Below, one piece after another: positions 23,416-34,183 of a stretch of DNA of 64,000 nucleotides. The position numbers and the translations under genes are program-made. Each line of letters opens with the position of its first letter. Within the stretch, counting starts at the first letter, position 1. The DNA is taken from positions 1,674,001-1,738,000 of the forward strand of contig JAITYX010000012.1 in assembly GCA_021018815.1 (NCBI GenBank). Reading direction: 5' to 3'. The stretch comes from Talinum fruticosum. Its lineage: Eukaryota; Streptophyta; Magnoliopsida; Caryophyllales; Talinaceae. The notes under the pieces were generated by a model that saw nothing but the letters and a program-made list of their open reading frames with translations, was not told where the DNA came from and did no database searches.

Positions 23416-24315
23416 ATGAGTGCAAGTATGACACTAGAAGAGAGGTTTGAAATGCTCATGAAGGAGAATGAGTACCTCCGAAAACAGCTTGGGCGTGACA
23501 TGAAGGCAAAGCGTGACCAGCTAAGGAGTGAGTCACCTCCTATTCACTCTAATCCTAGCCTACATGAAGATGATGAGGAGAGCAATCCTTTTGCCTCCAC
23601 CGATAGTGAAAGGCAATCAAAAAGAAGTTCTAGGCGGTCCAAATCACACTACCAAGACTTCAAAGTTGAGATTCCGGAATTTGAAGGAAGATTGCATCCG
23701 GATGAGTTCCTTGATTGGTTGAGGACCGTGGAAAGAATTTTTGATTACAAAGAGGTCCCAAACGAGAAGAAGGTGAAGCTTGTTGCACTCAAGCTTAGAG
23801 GCTTTGCTTCCACTTGGTGGGAAAATTTGAAGCACAAACGAGTAAGGGACAAAAAGCCTAAAATCAAAAGTTGGGAGAAAATGAGAGCTAAGCTCAAAGC
23901 TCGTTTTCTACCACCTACTTATGTCCAAGATAGTTTTCTCCAACTCTATACTCTTCAACAAGGCAATATGAGTGTAGAAGAATACACTAGAGAGTTTGAG
24001 AAATTGTTAATCAAATGTGATTTGCAAGAAAATGAGGACCAAACAATTGTGAGGTACTTAGGCGGTTTGGATGCTAAGTATGCTCAAATTGTGGAGCTAC
24101 AACATTTTACCACATTTGATGAGGTGTGTCTCTTAGCACACAAGGTGGAACAACAAAAGAAAAACCGGCTTGTCAAGAAAGAAGTGCCTAAAACTTTTCC
24201 TTCTCAAAGAAGCCCACCCTTCTACAAGGGAGTCCCCAACCTTCACCTCAAACAATTCCAAATCCCACAAAACAGCCCATACCCATCCAACCTCCAAACC
24301 CGCCTAAACCAATGC
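23416..24315 (+). pseudogene. gag: gag of array unit 3, truncated
   Basis: The reading frame is open across the site that is shifted in units 1 and 2 (GATTCCGGAATTTGAAGG), giving a continuous capsid domain from MSASMTLEERF to VEQQKKNRLVKKEVP. One G is missing near 24228 (AAGGGAG for AAGGGGAG), shifting the proline-rich linker. At 24315 the element stops abruptly before the zinc knuckle, and unrelated LTR sequence follows. This is the best-preserved capsid in the array, but the unit has no nucleocapsid, protease or 3' LTR. Confidence 0.88.
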
Positions 24316-25014
24316 TAATGTAGAGTGTTGCATGTAAAAATCAGACAAGTTTATCCATGAATGCTAATGCATCAAAGTTGAGCTAAGCTCCTTTATCCTT
24401 TTTAAATGTCATTTTGCTTATCCTAGTTTGGCTAACTAGGTGGTGTTCAAAAGAGTCTTAGGCAAGCTTGGTGGTGATATCTCGTATCCAAGTGCAAGCC
24501 TTTGAGCCCTAGCTAAGCTTGGTGGTGAAATCTGTATCCAAGTGAAGTTAGACTATCCCTTGGTTGTGTGCATCCGTAGTGGATGTTCACAAACATTCTC
24601 CATATTTATCCCTCACCATTCTGCCCAAACATGTTCCCCTCATCTTCCTTAACCCCTTAACCATCATCCCACAAAAATCCAGCTTCTTTTGAAGCCACCA
24701 TCTTTATTCCGTAAACCGACCATCCGTCGTCCGAGCCACTCGGATTCAGTATTCTAAGTCCTCTCGTTCTGGTTTTCGAGTCTAACTTAATACTCGGCTT
24801 CGGTTGTCCGAGTTAGTCCGAGTCCCCAATTTTAGTTGTCTAGTTAGTCCGAGCCCTCGGCTCCGGTCGTCCGAGTCCGGCTTAGTCCTCGGCTCCAACT
24901 TTTCGAGTCGTTCGAGTCCTCGGAACTAGTTACTCGAGTCATTCTCGACCCACTAAGAACTCGCGCATAATTTCACTCTATTTTAGGATCGGTGTAGCTC
25001 GCGTTTTGGCACAT
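24316..25014 (+). repeat. 3' part of a second TGATG...CATCA gypsy LTR
   Basis: From about GTAGAGTGTTGCATG to GTTTTGGCACATCA this repeats 33394-34084, the last 700 bp of the 1.73-kb LTR at 32356. Similarity stops at CATCA, the LTR end. The left part of the LTR is missing and the sequence abuts the truncated array. Paired differences include CAG (24747) against CGG (33819), and CTCG then CTG (24762-24771) against CTG then CG (33834-33842). Confidence 0.82.
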
Positions 25015-25545
25015 CACGCACCCACTCTCTTTCTCTCGCTCTGTTCTCTCGCCTTCTTTTCCCTTCGCTCACGTCCGCTCGCGTCCCCGACCGTCGCCTT
25101 CGGTCCCGCGGTGGTCGGCCGTCCTTGCGGTCTCCTTCGCCGCGCGCCGCCTCCCACCCTCTCTCTCTCTTCCGTTCGGTGGTCCTCTCCCCTCCCCTGT
25201 TCTGTTTGCTCCGCTTCCGTTCGGTCCCCCGCCCCCTTCTTTCTTTTCCTTTCGGTGGCTATCACCGAGTGCAGCCAACACCGCTTCTCCCATACTAATC
25301 CCCTTTTCCATTTTCTTTTTTTTTCATCCTCAATATAATTAAACCCACGTGCGTAACATTTGCGGTCTCCGATTAATACGCTTCACTAATAAGAGTTACG
25401 CAAACTAATAATAATTCGCTCAAATAAATTTACGTGTATCCAACCACGTATAACTTGGTCTCTCGACCTACTCTATTTAACCAAGGCTAAATAATTAGCT
25501 CTAACTCGTAAGACCACCTAACCCCAAAATTACGGGTCTTACAGA
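25015..25545 (+). repeat. Terminal part of the 1667 gypsy LTR, with CT-rich tract
   Basis: It ends GGGTCTTACA followed by GACGT, closing the LTR opened at 1667. The last 200 bp resemble the reverse complement of the LTR edge near 44585-44640. The CT-rich stretch 25020-25330 opens long frames on both strands by composition only (Ser/Leu/Arg-rich plus strand, Arg/Glu-rich minus strand), so I call no gene. How this part connects to 3576 is unclear because sequence between them has been lost. Confidence 0.65.
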
Positions 25546-25550
25546 CGTTT

Positions 25551-25812
25551 TACAATTACGCATAATTAAACAAATAATAGCGTAGGCAAACTAAATGTCC
25601 GAGTCCGACTAAGTAGGTCGACTTAGTCGATAATCTTAATATGCTTAAGTCCGAGTTCAGCCAAGAATAAGTCATATTGAAATGATGAATTGTAAAGCAT
25701 ATGACTTAGTTAAATGAATTTCTTTTAGGATGCTTCTTGCTTTATCCTAAATTTAGATGAATGCATGAAATCAAAACACATACAAGGGGTTAGTCAGTCA
25801 TACCCGAGTCTT
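25551..25812 (-). repeat. Solo copia LTR (LTR-C), second part
   Basis: Continues the LTR interrupted at 1667, with AT-rich sequence like that before the end of other copia LTRs here, ending CGAGTCTTCG. The next bases resume copia pol. Confidence 0.75.
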
Positions 25813-26884
25813 CGGCTCCTATTACTCGGGTGGTCGAAGGTCGTTTGGTCGAGTGCGGACTTGGTTTCTTTCAAATTGATTCATCTCTTCTTGCATGGCC
25901 TTCACCAATTCAAGTTCGCTTAAGGCTTCTTCTTTCTGTCCTTCTTTCTCTTAGCACAGTCCTTGACTATGTGATCTTTGCTGCCACGTTCAAAACAACC
26001 GGAGTTCTTAGTTAAAGATAACTTTGAAGGGGAAGAGTATTTACCTTTTCTCGTCCTTCTTATCTTTTTTGTATAACTCTTCCTTTGGCCTCCTCTCCCA
26101 TTTCTTGTGCTTCATCATTCTTTTGAAGCCTCAAGCAATGAGTGCCATAGGATCTTCTTCCGAGTCCGACTCGGACTTTCCCCTTTGCTTTATGAGGCTT
26201 TCATCGCAATGTTCTTTTGGTGCCGACGTCGGCATCCTCTTCTTCTAGGTGAATTTCATGGGTAAGCAGCCTTCCCAATCGGCTCGTCCGGCTTTAGTTG
26301 AGAGAGGGTTCCGAGAAGGCTGTCACCTTGGGACCCCATATTCTCTTTGTTAGACTTCTCATAATTTTTCCGCACATTTCTTCTTGTGAAATCTTTCCGC
26401 CCGAGACTTGAGATTGTTTGTAATCTTAGTGAAGCGAATAAAAATCTGAGTGATGTTTTCTTCTTGCACCATCTTGAACTCGCTAATATTTGTGAACGTA
26501 CAAGCTTATCTTTGCCTATGTCACTAGCTTGTGCCTTCGTTTGTGTTGACAAGAGTGTCCCACACATCGTTGGTCAGTATCACAGTCGACACTTTATTGT
26601 ACTCATCCGAGCCGATAGCACACATTATAATGTTCATTGCTTTGAAGTTCTTTCTTAACTTCTCTAACTCCTCATTGGTGTACTCGAACTTTTCCTTAGG
26701 CACAGCATCTTGTACTTTTTATCTTCATTAGAATGTAGTTGCCTTCTTGGATGATATTCCAAACATCTTCATCGTTGTCCAACAGAAAGCATTCCATTAG
26801 CTTCTTCCAAGTGTATAAAGTTTGATCCTTTGAACTTTGGTGGTCTTGTGGAAGATCTTCCTTCATCGAACTCTCCAATAATTG
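25813..26884 (-). pseudogene. copia-3 pol-gag deletion fusion
   Basis: The minus strand carries the start of gag (FDEG-like start near 26870; KKLMECFLLDNDEDVWNIIQ near 26760-26810) and a zinc-knuckle remnant near 25985. Near 25935 it jumps directly into the RT-linker sequence otherwise found 2.6 kb further on in copia-1 (25820-25930 corresponds to about 9214-9330). Protease and integrase are deleted. The gag 5' end is fused to mid-LTR sequence at about 26885, so the PBS and part of the LTR are also gone. Confidence 0.75.
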
Positions 26885-27773
26885 CAGCAATCTTTAAGTT
26901 TTGTGAAGTGGCTTCTATTTATAGACGACCAAGTAGAGTGATCGTTGTATCTTGGCTCTTAACGTAAGTCTTTATCGGCCGTTGTAATCGGCTCTTATAA
27001 GTCACTCATAAAAGATCCGTTGGGATGTGAATGTTGTTGAACGGGTCTTGGCTCCTAAAGGTGCTCTTGTTAACTTGTGAAGTCTGAAAAGCAAGGTGGA
27101 AACCACCGTTGAGCTTCGCGTTGAAGTTTCCACTAACAACCCCGACAAGGTGTCTAAGCCCTGTTCGTAAGTACATAAGCCTTGTCTCGGTGATTTATAG
27201 CTTGAAGCCAGCTACTTTTGTATTTAAAAATGAGATAACCTTGTTTAGATGACCTACAAAAGTAAAATACTTTGGTTCTCACAAGTATAATATACTTTGG
27301 TCCAAGATTAGGCACAATTAATAATTTAATTAAGACAATTAAGTGCATAATTATCTTAGGCCTAGAAGAGTCGAATTTTCCGAGTCTAATATTCAATATA
27401 CTCAAAGTCCATCGTAGTCAGCCCTTAAGAAAGATCAAGTTAAAAGAGTAAAATCATCGAGTATAAAGACTTGATATGGACAAATAATTCTCAAAGAAAC
27501 AAACTGATTTAGAAAGAGGAATTAACACCGTAATTCACTTTGCGTTAAAATGTAAAGTCAAAACTCGGATAAAAAGAGTTAGAGAAATTATTTGAACATG
27601 AGATACATCTCGAGTGATGTCCGATCGACTCGAAACATCAATGTGACAGATACATAAGAATATGTTTTCCGAGTCGATCGAAACGAATGAAAACTTATAC
27701 AAGAGTTTCTAAAACACTCGTAATGACTTGTAATCAAAACTCAAGAGGGATGAGGTTTATAGATGAGTCTTCA
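26885..27773 (-). repeat. Partial copia LTR shared by copia-2 and copia-3
   Basis: Begins mid-LTR (CAATCTTTAAGTTTTGTGAA), keeps the TATA box (CTATTTATAG at 26915-26924) and ends GAGTCTTCA at 27773. It lies between the gag end of copia-3 and the pol end of copia-2, where one LTR serves both, as expected for an LTR-int-LTR-int tandem with deletions at both joints. Confidence 0.7.
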
Positions 27774-29870
27774 TGTAGTACTCGGAGTGGTTTAGATTTA
27801 GAGTGTGAGCCTTCGATTTTCTTTCTTGTTTTGCAAACTTAGGAAGAAATTGAGTTCTCTCAAGCATGCTCATATGGAACTCCCGTGTCATAAGTCGAGA
27901 AAAATCTTGGCATAGAGTTTTATTAGTAGCTCCAAAAATAATATAATCAACATAGATCTGAATGATAAGAAAATCATTCCCCTTAGTTTTTGTAAAAAGA
28001 GTTTTGCCAATCAAACCTTTTTCGAAATCATTTTTATCCAAGAAACCGCTTAGTCTTTCATACGAAGCTCGAGAGCTTGTTTCAGCACCATATAAAGCCT
28101 TTTGCAACTTGAAAACATGATTTGAAAATTCAAAATTTTCAAATCCAGGGGTTGTTCAACATAAACTTCTTCTTGAAGATAACCATTGAGAAATGAACAC
28201 TTAACATCCATTTGATAAAGCTTGATATTCATGCTAGATCCAAATGTTAGAAGAATTTTGACTCCCTCAATCCTAGCAACAGGAGCAAAGGTTTCCCCAC
28301 AATCAATTCCCTCTTCTTGGTTATACCCCTGAGCCACTAGTTTGATTGCCTCAATCCCAAGAACAGGCCTAATTTCTTACTACCAACCCTTCCTCATCTA
28401 GTTTGTTCTTGAAAACCCATTTGGTTCCTATAACTGGGTGGTCGAAGGTCATTTGGTCGAGTGCGGACTTGGTTTCTTTCAAATTGATTCAGCTCTTCTT
28501 GCATGGCCTCCACCCATTCAGGTTTAGTTAAGGCTTCTAGTACAATTTTAGGTTTCGTTAATGATATGAATGCTGAAAATGCACATAGATTTTACAAAGA
28601 AGAACACATTCTTACCCCACTCGTTGATGTCGACAAGTATATTCACATGTGGGTGACTAGATGCATATTTGAAAGCTTTACCTGTCCTTTGGTTTACCAT
28701 GTTTGTTGGTTGAATAGGCTGATCTTCCGTTGGTTGCTCTTGCTTAGCTTCGTATTGGCTTGTTTTTTAACATTCCGAGCTAGCTCTTGAGCTTGTTCAT
28801 TATGAGTCACTTCATTCTAAGTTGGCTCATTTTGAGTTGCCTCATTCTAAGTTGTCTTAGTTCTTCTCGCTTTGACTCTTTCCGAGTTCAGCTTCACCAA
28901 TGTCATCTTTGTCTCTGTTAAGCTTGAGATCCGAGAAGGTGGATTCACTTATCCCGCCAAGATCGGTTTCATCAAAGACAATGTGGATGCTTTCTTCCAC
29001 TTTGTTAGTCCTTTTGTTAAAAACTCTATAAGCTTTACTATGAGATGACTAACCCGGAAAAATACCTTCATCCGACCTTGCATCAAACTTAGTCGGATGT
29101 TCTTTACCATTATTGTGTCTCGTCACTACTACAGGCACCACTTTTAACTACAATTAAAAACGACACTTAACGACGGTTAACAGGCATCATAGTGAACTCA
29201 TTGAAGGCTTCATTCTTGGTCTTTAGAAAACACACCCAGGTAAATCGTTAATAATCATCAATAATAACAAGCATATATGATTTACCTCCTAAGCTCTTCA
29301 TAGGAATTTCACCACACAAATCCATATGAACAAATTCAAGTAGTTTGGATGTGGACACAATTATCAGTGGTTTAAAAGATAATCTAACTTACTTTCCTTT
29401 TGTGCATGCTTCACGATTTTATATTTCTTAAATGCACAGCTTAGGTAAACCCCTAACTAATCTATGAGATGCAAGTTTTTTGATGGTATGTATGAGATGC
29501 ACATTCAAAGATGCTTTCAAATAAGATAAATTCTTACTAGAATGTAGGAGAGGGATTGTATAAGGGTTACATGACCTCGCACTCGTGAGCTTTGTCTCTT
29601 TGGTTACTCGCATCGAAATGTAGCAGTTGGTCCGAGTGAATCTTACCTCTTGACCTTTATCACACATTTTAGATATACTCAAGATATTGTAATTGAGCCC
29701 TTTGACAAGGTAGACTGGATCGACTAAGTTGTTTCCTTGACAAATCTTGCCAATCCCAACTATCTTGCCTTTGTTATTGTCCCCAAAAGTGACTTTTCCT
29801 TCCTTCATATCTTCTAACACAGAGAAGAGTTTTAAGTCTCCGGACATATGGGGTGAGCAGCCACTGTCTA
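27774..29870 (-). pseudogene. pol: copia-2 pol, truncated
   Basis: In order on the minus strand: protease with intact Asp-Ser-Gly (29860-29868); pre-integrase block (KIVGIGKICQGNNL; NILSISKMCDKGQEVRFTRT; 29428-29847); an integrase stub with VIIDDY followed by a stop (about 29250); then a gap of some 390 bp of integrase replaced by a 70-bp CACTA-like sequence; then RT with [20 protein letters not shown] (about 28290-28335), [20 protein letters not shown] and IYVDYIIFGATN (about 27930-27965). The second catalytic Asp of YVDD is Tyr. RNase H is missing: the frame runs straight into the LTR at 27773. Certainly inactive. Confidence 0.83.
29125..29194. mobile_element. 70-bp CACTA-end-like insertion
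   Basis: Starts CACTACTACAGGCACCAC and ends CATCATAGTG. Its first 55 bases match the terminal sequence of CACTA-A (reverse complement of 49950-50006: CACTATTACACGAACCAC, then TTTTAACTA and AAAAACGACA blocks). It sits where about 390 bp of copia-2 integrase are missing. No clear 3-bp duplication flanks it. Either a very short deleted CACTA or filler DNA copied at a break. Confidence 0.6.
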
Positions 29871-29899
29871 AGTACTAGTTACCCTTTCGTTTCTAAGTC

Positions 29900-31677
29900 A
29901 CCCGTAACACGTAAACAAACTAACCCTTCTCACTTCCTCTCACTAACCCAAGAATCGTCTTCACAATGGTCTTTCTCTCGAGGAAGAGCAATTTTGGGAA
30001 CCCAGATTTGAATAATTTTGGGTTTGGTCTAATTATGAGTCTTTGTTTTGAAAACCGAGTCCGTGTCTCTTTTCTTTGAAAACCTTTCTTTTTGTAAACA
30101 GAGTTAACAAAGCTTTGACTCGTAAACCGGTCCGTGCTTAATCCCTTTTCCATGTGAGTGAATGGGACCATACTCAACCTTCCCGAACTTTATAGTTCGG
30201 AATCAATTTTGAAAAGATCTTAGTAGGAATTAGATTCCTCTTCAAGCATTATAACCAAGACCTTTTTTCCTAAAAGAGACACACCGAGAGCCAAGTAAAA
30301 GATCAAAGTTTTTCTAACCTTTAGTGAGTTTCAAAACCAGCTCTTGAGACTCATTAGGCTTCTATTTAAGTTGCTTATTCTCTCGTTCCGAGGCACTTAG
30401 ACTCGGTCTCATTATCTTGAGCACTAGTGTGAAGTACTTTCAGATTTTGTCTTAAGTTTTCCGACTCTTTTTCAAACAAGTACTCTCAGTAGTAAGAGAC
30501 TCAAGTTGTTTCTTGAAATCAAAAGAGTTAGAATTGGACTTTTCTTCCAAAGTAAAGATATACTTAGCAAGATAAAGTTTGGAAAACTTAAGGAAGTATT
30601 CAATTAGCTATTGAGGACTTGTTTCCTCAAGATTCGAGTTGTTATTGTCCGACTCAAATCCTACTTCGAGTCTCGTCATTACCATTAGACACTTTGAGTC
30701 ATCGGAATCATCTTCTTTCAGTCCATCTTTCTCTTTGGACAGTCCTTGAGTATCTCGCTCCTCGCCGCCACAATGAAACCAACCGGAGTTCTTAGTTAAA
30801 GAAAACTTAGAAGGGGATGAGTATTTATCTTTCCTGTCATTCTTGTAGAACTCCTCATTTGGCTTCTTTTGCCACTTTTTGTACTTCATCATCTTTTTGA
30901 AACCTTAGGCAATAAGTGTCATGGGATCCTCTTCCGAATCCGAGGAGCTCAAACATTGTTGTTTGCTTTCCGAGGCCTTCAGTGCAATGTTTTTTTGGCG
31001 ATGACCTCGGCATCCTCTTCTTCTAGGTGCAGCTCATGAGTAAGTAGCTTCCCAATGAGCTCATGTGGCTTCAGTTGGGAGAGGTTCTAAGCTTCTTCGA
31101 TCATCGTCACCTTATGACCCCATCTTATCTTTGGTAGACTTCGTAGAATTTTTGTCGACCATTTCATCATGAGAGATCTTTCTACCTAGAGATTTGAGAT
31201 TGTTTGTAATCTCGAGTGAACCGAGCGTACATCCGAGTGATGTTCTCCTCAAGCTCCATTCTCGAACAGTTCATACTTGTGAAGATATTGACTAATCTTT
31301 GCCTCGCTTCACTTGGCTAGTTCTTTCATAGGTATTGACCAGTGTATCCCACACCTCTATGGTCTGTGTCATAGGCCGACACTCGTTGTATTCTTTTAAG
31401 CCGATAGCACACATCGAGCATTCATAACTTTAAAGTTCTTATTGAATTTGTCATTCTCTTTATTAATATACTCTTATTTCTCTTTAGGCACAAATCTTGC
31501 TCCTTCCATCCTCATTGGAATAAATTTTTCATTCTTGACAATGTTCCACACTTCCTCATCATTGTCCACGAGGAAGCATTCCATCGTCTTCTTGTAATGT
31601 GAAAAGTTTGACCGCTTGAACTTGGGTGGTCTTGTAGATGATCTTCCTTCATCGAACTCTCTATTGTTCAAAGCCAT
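29900..31677 (-). pseudogene. gag: copia-2 gag
   Basis: Starts MALNNREFDEGRSSTRPPKF at 31677, with KKTMECFLVDNDEEVWNIV following. The middle is frame-broken (the VWDTLVNTYE equivalent lies near 31300-31350). The zinc knuckle is decayed (GWFHCGGEERDTQGL near 30760, lacking the full CCHC). A charged tail and a basic carboxy region follow (29920-30250). The start lies 60 bp inside the LTR edge, as in copia-1. The PBS between them (31715-31736) is decayed beyond clear tRNA match. Confidence 0.75.
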
Positions 31678-31736
31678 CTGATCTTTAGACCTTTAGATTG
31701 TAAGATCCTCTTCAAAGGTTGGGCTTTAAGACCAAT

Positions 31737-32355
31737 TGAAGGTTTGCTCTTGGAGAGATTAAGTCACCGTAGAAGGGGGTGAATAGGGTGATGGAAGATT
31801 TTGAGAAAGTACAAATTGTTTTTGCACATAACAGACTTAGAAATATATTCTAAGTCTAGATTGGACTCGTAAAGTAAAGTACACACGAAGTATGTGGAAA
31901 CCCTCCTGTGGAAGAAAACCACAGTACACCGGTAATCCAAGCATGAAGTCAAATCCACTAATTGAATCCACAATTACAAGGAGCTACTCTTTACAAAATT
32001 GTTCCCTTAGACAATTCCCTTACATATTTTGCTAGACTTAGAAGATCCCTTATCTAATCTAGTACATCCTAACCGAGATACTCTTTACAGTTAGGGACAA
32101 TCGAGCTAAGCTAAACCTTACGGCTTAATTAAGGGACTTAGAAAGAAAGTAGAAAGAGTATAAGTAATTACAAGACTTTCTTTATAACCGAGAAACTAAG
32201 AGAATATAGATTAGGAGTTGTAAGCTGAAGATTTATTATGTAAGCACCAAGCAAGTGTTAAGCAATGCGTTCATCAATCTTCAAGTCTTGTGGAGTGACT
32301 TCTATTTATACGCAGCAGGCGGAATGACCGTTGAAGCTTGTTTTGGACTCGTGAG
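31737..32355 (-). repeat. copia-2 5' LTR, part 1
   Basis: Starts TGAAGGTTTGCTCTTGG and carries the conserved GGGGGTGAATAGGGTG block. It is interrupted at 32356 by a gypsy LTR. Further parts are 34085-34183 and 50007-50590, ending TGAGTCTTCA at 50590. Removing the insertions leaves an LTR of about 1.3 kb, in the range of the other copies. Confidence 0.8.
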
Positions 32356-34084
32356 TGATGGACCTAGAGCCATGGGCTACAACATACTCCAAGCCCAAAG
32401 CCATCCACGATCAAATTGAGTTGGGTAGGACACTTATTTCCCCTTTTCATAAGCTTCGAGTGACTCGGAATTCTCTCGTGTTGTAAGGGTTGGAAGTTCC
32501 GCCATTCAGTCACAAACGGCTATGAGTTTGCTTACCAAATTATTCATACAAGTACTTCATGATGTCCTCAAGCTTAAAAACTTATGTGTATCTTGAATAT
32601 ATGCGGAGATAATAACCGAGGAAGACCTTTGTTAAAACTGGCAGCTTGCTCATCCAGGATGACACCTGCACCTTGTTTTGATCATATCTTCTGATTCAGA
32701 GCTCCAACATCACCTCATGACATATGGATGGAAAGCTAACATCCTAAGCTTCCTGACCATATAAAGAACATCTAAATTGGAGTTGGGAATCTCAAGTTAT
32801 GAACATTTGAAGTTGACTCGAAACTGGAAGGTGCGAACTCGTAATGACGCTTGAAGGTCATCTTCAAAAAGGGTGTTCGATCAACCATGGATTAGATTTT
32901 GGTCTCCAATTTTCACAAGGGTATTCTTGGACATGTCTAGATTAATATCGAGTTATGGGCATTGTCTTTTAGGTCGGAGATAATAAAGAAAATGGTCCGA
33001 ACATCAAACCGGGTATTTCTACCGACCAGTCCGACCTCTGCTGATTGTTCTGGTCATAACATTTTGCTCACAGCTTCAAATGGGTCGAGCCACATATGGT
33101 TGAAAAGCTTATTCCTCAAGCTTTCCAAGCATATCTTACACATCACAATTGGAGCTGTAAATCAAGAGATATCACCATTTTAAGTTGGCTCTGCTGCAGG
33201 AAGATGCACCGAAAACGACAGACAAGGGGGACCATTTGCGGATGTCCTTTTATTCCGATCATTTTATCTTCATTGGCCACTGTTTTTGTCTTCTTTTATT
33301 TTGGCTGAATGTAGTGACAGCCCTAGGATTATGTAAGGCTATTTTTAGCCCTTAGATTAAAGTAGCAACCCTAGTTTTTAGCTCTATATATATGTAGAGT
33401 GCTGCATGTAAAAATCGGACAAGTTTATCCATGAATGCTAATGCATCAAAGTTGAGCTAAGCTCCTTTATCCTTTTTAAATGTCATTTTGCTTATCCTAG
33501 TTTGGCTAACTAGGTGGTGTTCAAAAGAGTCTTAGGCAAGCTTGGTGGTGATATCCGTATCTCGTGCAAGCCTTTGAGCCCTAGCTAAGCTTGGTGGTGA
33601 AATCTGTATCCAAGTGAAGTTAGACTATCCCTTGGTTGTGTGCATTTGTAGTGGATGTTCACAAACATTCCCCATATTTATCCCTCACCATTCTGCCCAA
33701 ACATGTTCCCCTCATCTTCCTTAACCCCTTAACCATCATCCCACAAAAATCCAGCTTCTTTTGAAGCCACCATCTTTATTCCGTAAACCGACCATCCGTC
33801 GTCCGAGCCACTCGGATTCGGTATTCTAAGTCCTCTGTTCGGTTTTCGAGTCCGACTTAATACTCGGTTTCAGCTTGTCCGAGTTAGTCCGAGTCCCCAA
33901 TTTTAGTTGTCTAGCTAGTCCGAGCCCTCGGCTCCGGTCGTCCGAGTCCGGCTTAGTCCTCGGTTCCAACTTTCGAGTCGTTCCGAGTCCTCGGAACTAG
34001 TTATTGAGTCATTCCGACCCACTAAGAACTGCGCATAATTTCACTCGTTTCGGGATCGGTGTAGCCTTGCGTTTTGGCACATCA
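32356..34084 (+). repeat. Gypsy LTR, 1.73 kb (TGATG...CATCA)
   Basis: Starts TGATGGACCTAGAGCC and ends GGCACATCA, with a TATA box TATATATATG at 33385-33394. Three GGTGGTG copies followed by GTATCC/GTATC words lie at about 33515-33610, the same motif type as in the array LTR. The last 700 bp recur at 24316-25014. It lies within copia-2 LTR sequence, but the flanking 5-mers (GTGAG and TTTAA) do not match, so a simple solo-LTR origin is not shown. The ORFs at 32962-33308 are not recognisable genes. Confidence 0.72.
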
Positions 34085-34183
34085 TTTAATAGCCATTGTA
34101 ACGGCTAGTTTGAGTCACTCATAAAAGGATCCGTTGAGATGTAAACGTTGTGTGGTGGTCCTTGGCTCAAAAGGTAGTCCATC
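34085..34183 (-). repeat. copia-2 5' LTR, part 2
   Basis: TAGCCATTGTAACGGCTAG through CACTCATAAAAGGATCCGTTG matches the same part of the other copia LTRs (for example 26985-27030). It ends in ATC (34181-34183), the left target duplication of CACTA-A. Confidence 0.75.

Larger units (their letters stand above)
14970..24315 (+). mobile_element. Tandem array of three TR-GAG-like gypsy units
   Basis: Three head-to-tail units of 3540/3541 bp, each LTR (about 1268 bp) plus a 2.27-kb internal region, with neighbouring units sharing an LTR. PBS positions 16241, 19781 and 23322 give the period. Each internal region has a tRNA-iMet PBS, gag, a zinc knuckle, an aspartic protease, then sequence ending in a pol-tail-like peptide and a polypurine tract. 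RT, RNase H and integrase are absent. Unit 3 stops inside gag-pro at 24315. Units differ at only scattered bases and homopolymer lengths. The left end interrupts copia-1 LTR sequence after GAAAC. This fits a non-autonomous internal-deletion derivative that needs enzymes in trans, amplified by LTR-LTR unequal recombination. Confidence 0.9.

Noticed and set aside
14970..24315. A CRISPR or satellite interpretation of the regular 3.54-kb repeats
   Set aside because: Each unit has LTR, PBS, gag-pro and polypurine tract; it is a tandem retroelement.
25006..25338. 110- and 83-residue open frames on opposite strands
   Set aside because: CT-rich low-complexity sequence between LTR parts, with no domain.
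32962..33308. Two overlapping plus-strand ORFs of about 70 residues
   Set aside because: Inside the U3 part of a 1.73-kb LTR; no motif.
32356..34084. Calling this LTR a simple solo LTR with target duplication
   Set aside because: TGATG/CATCA ends are present, but the flanking 5-mers GTGAG and TTTAA differ.
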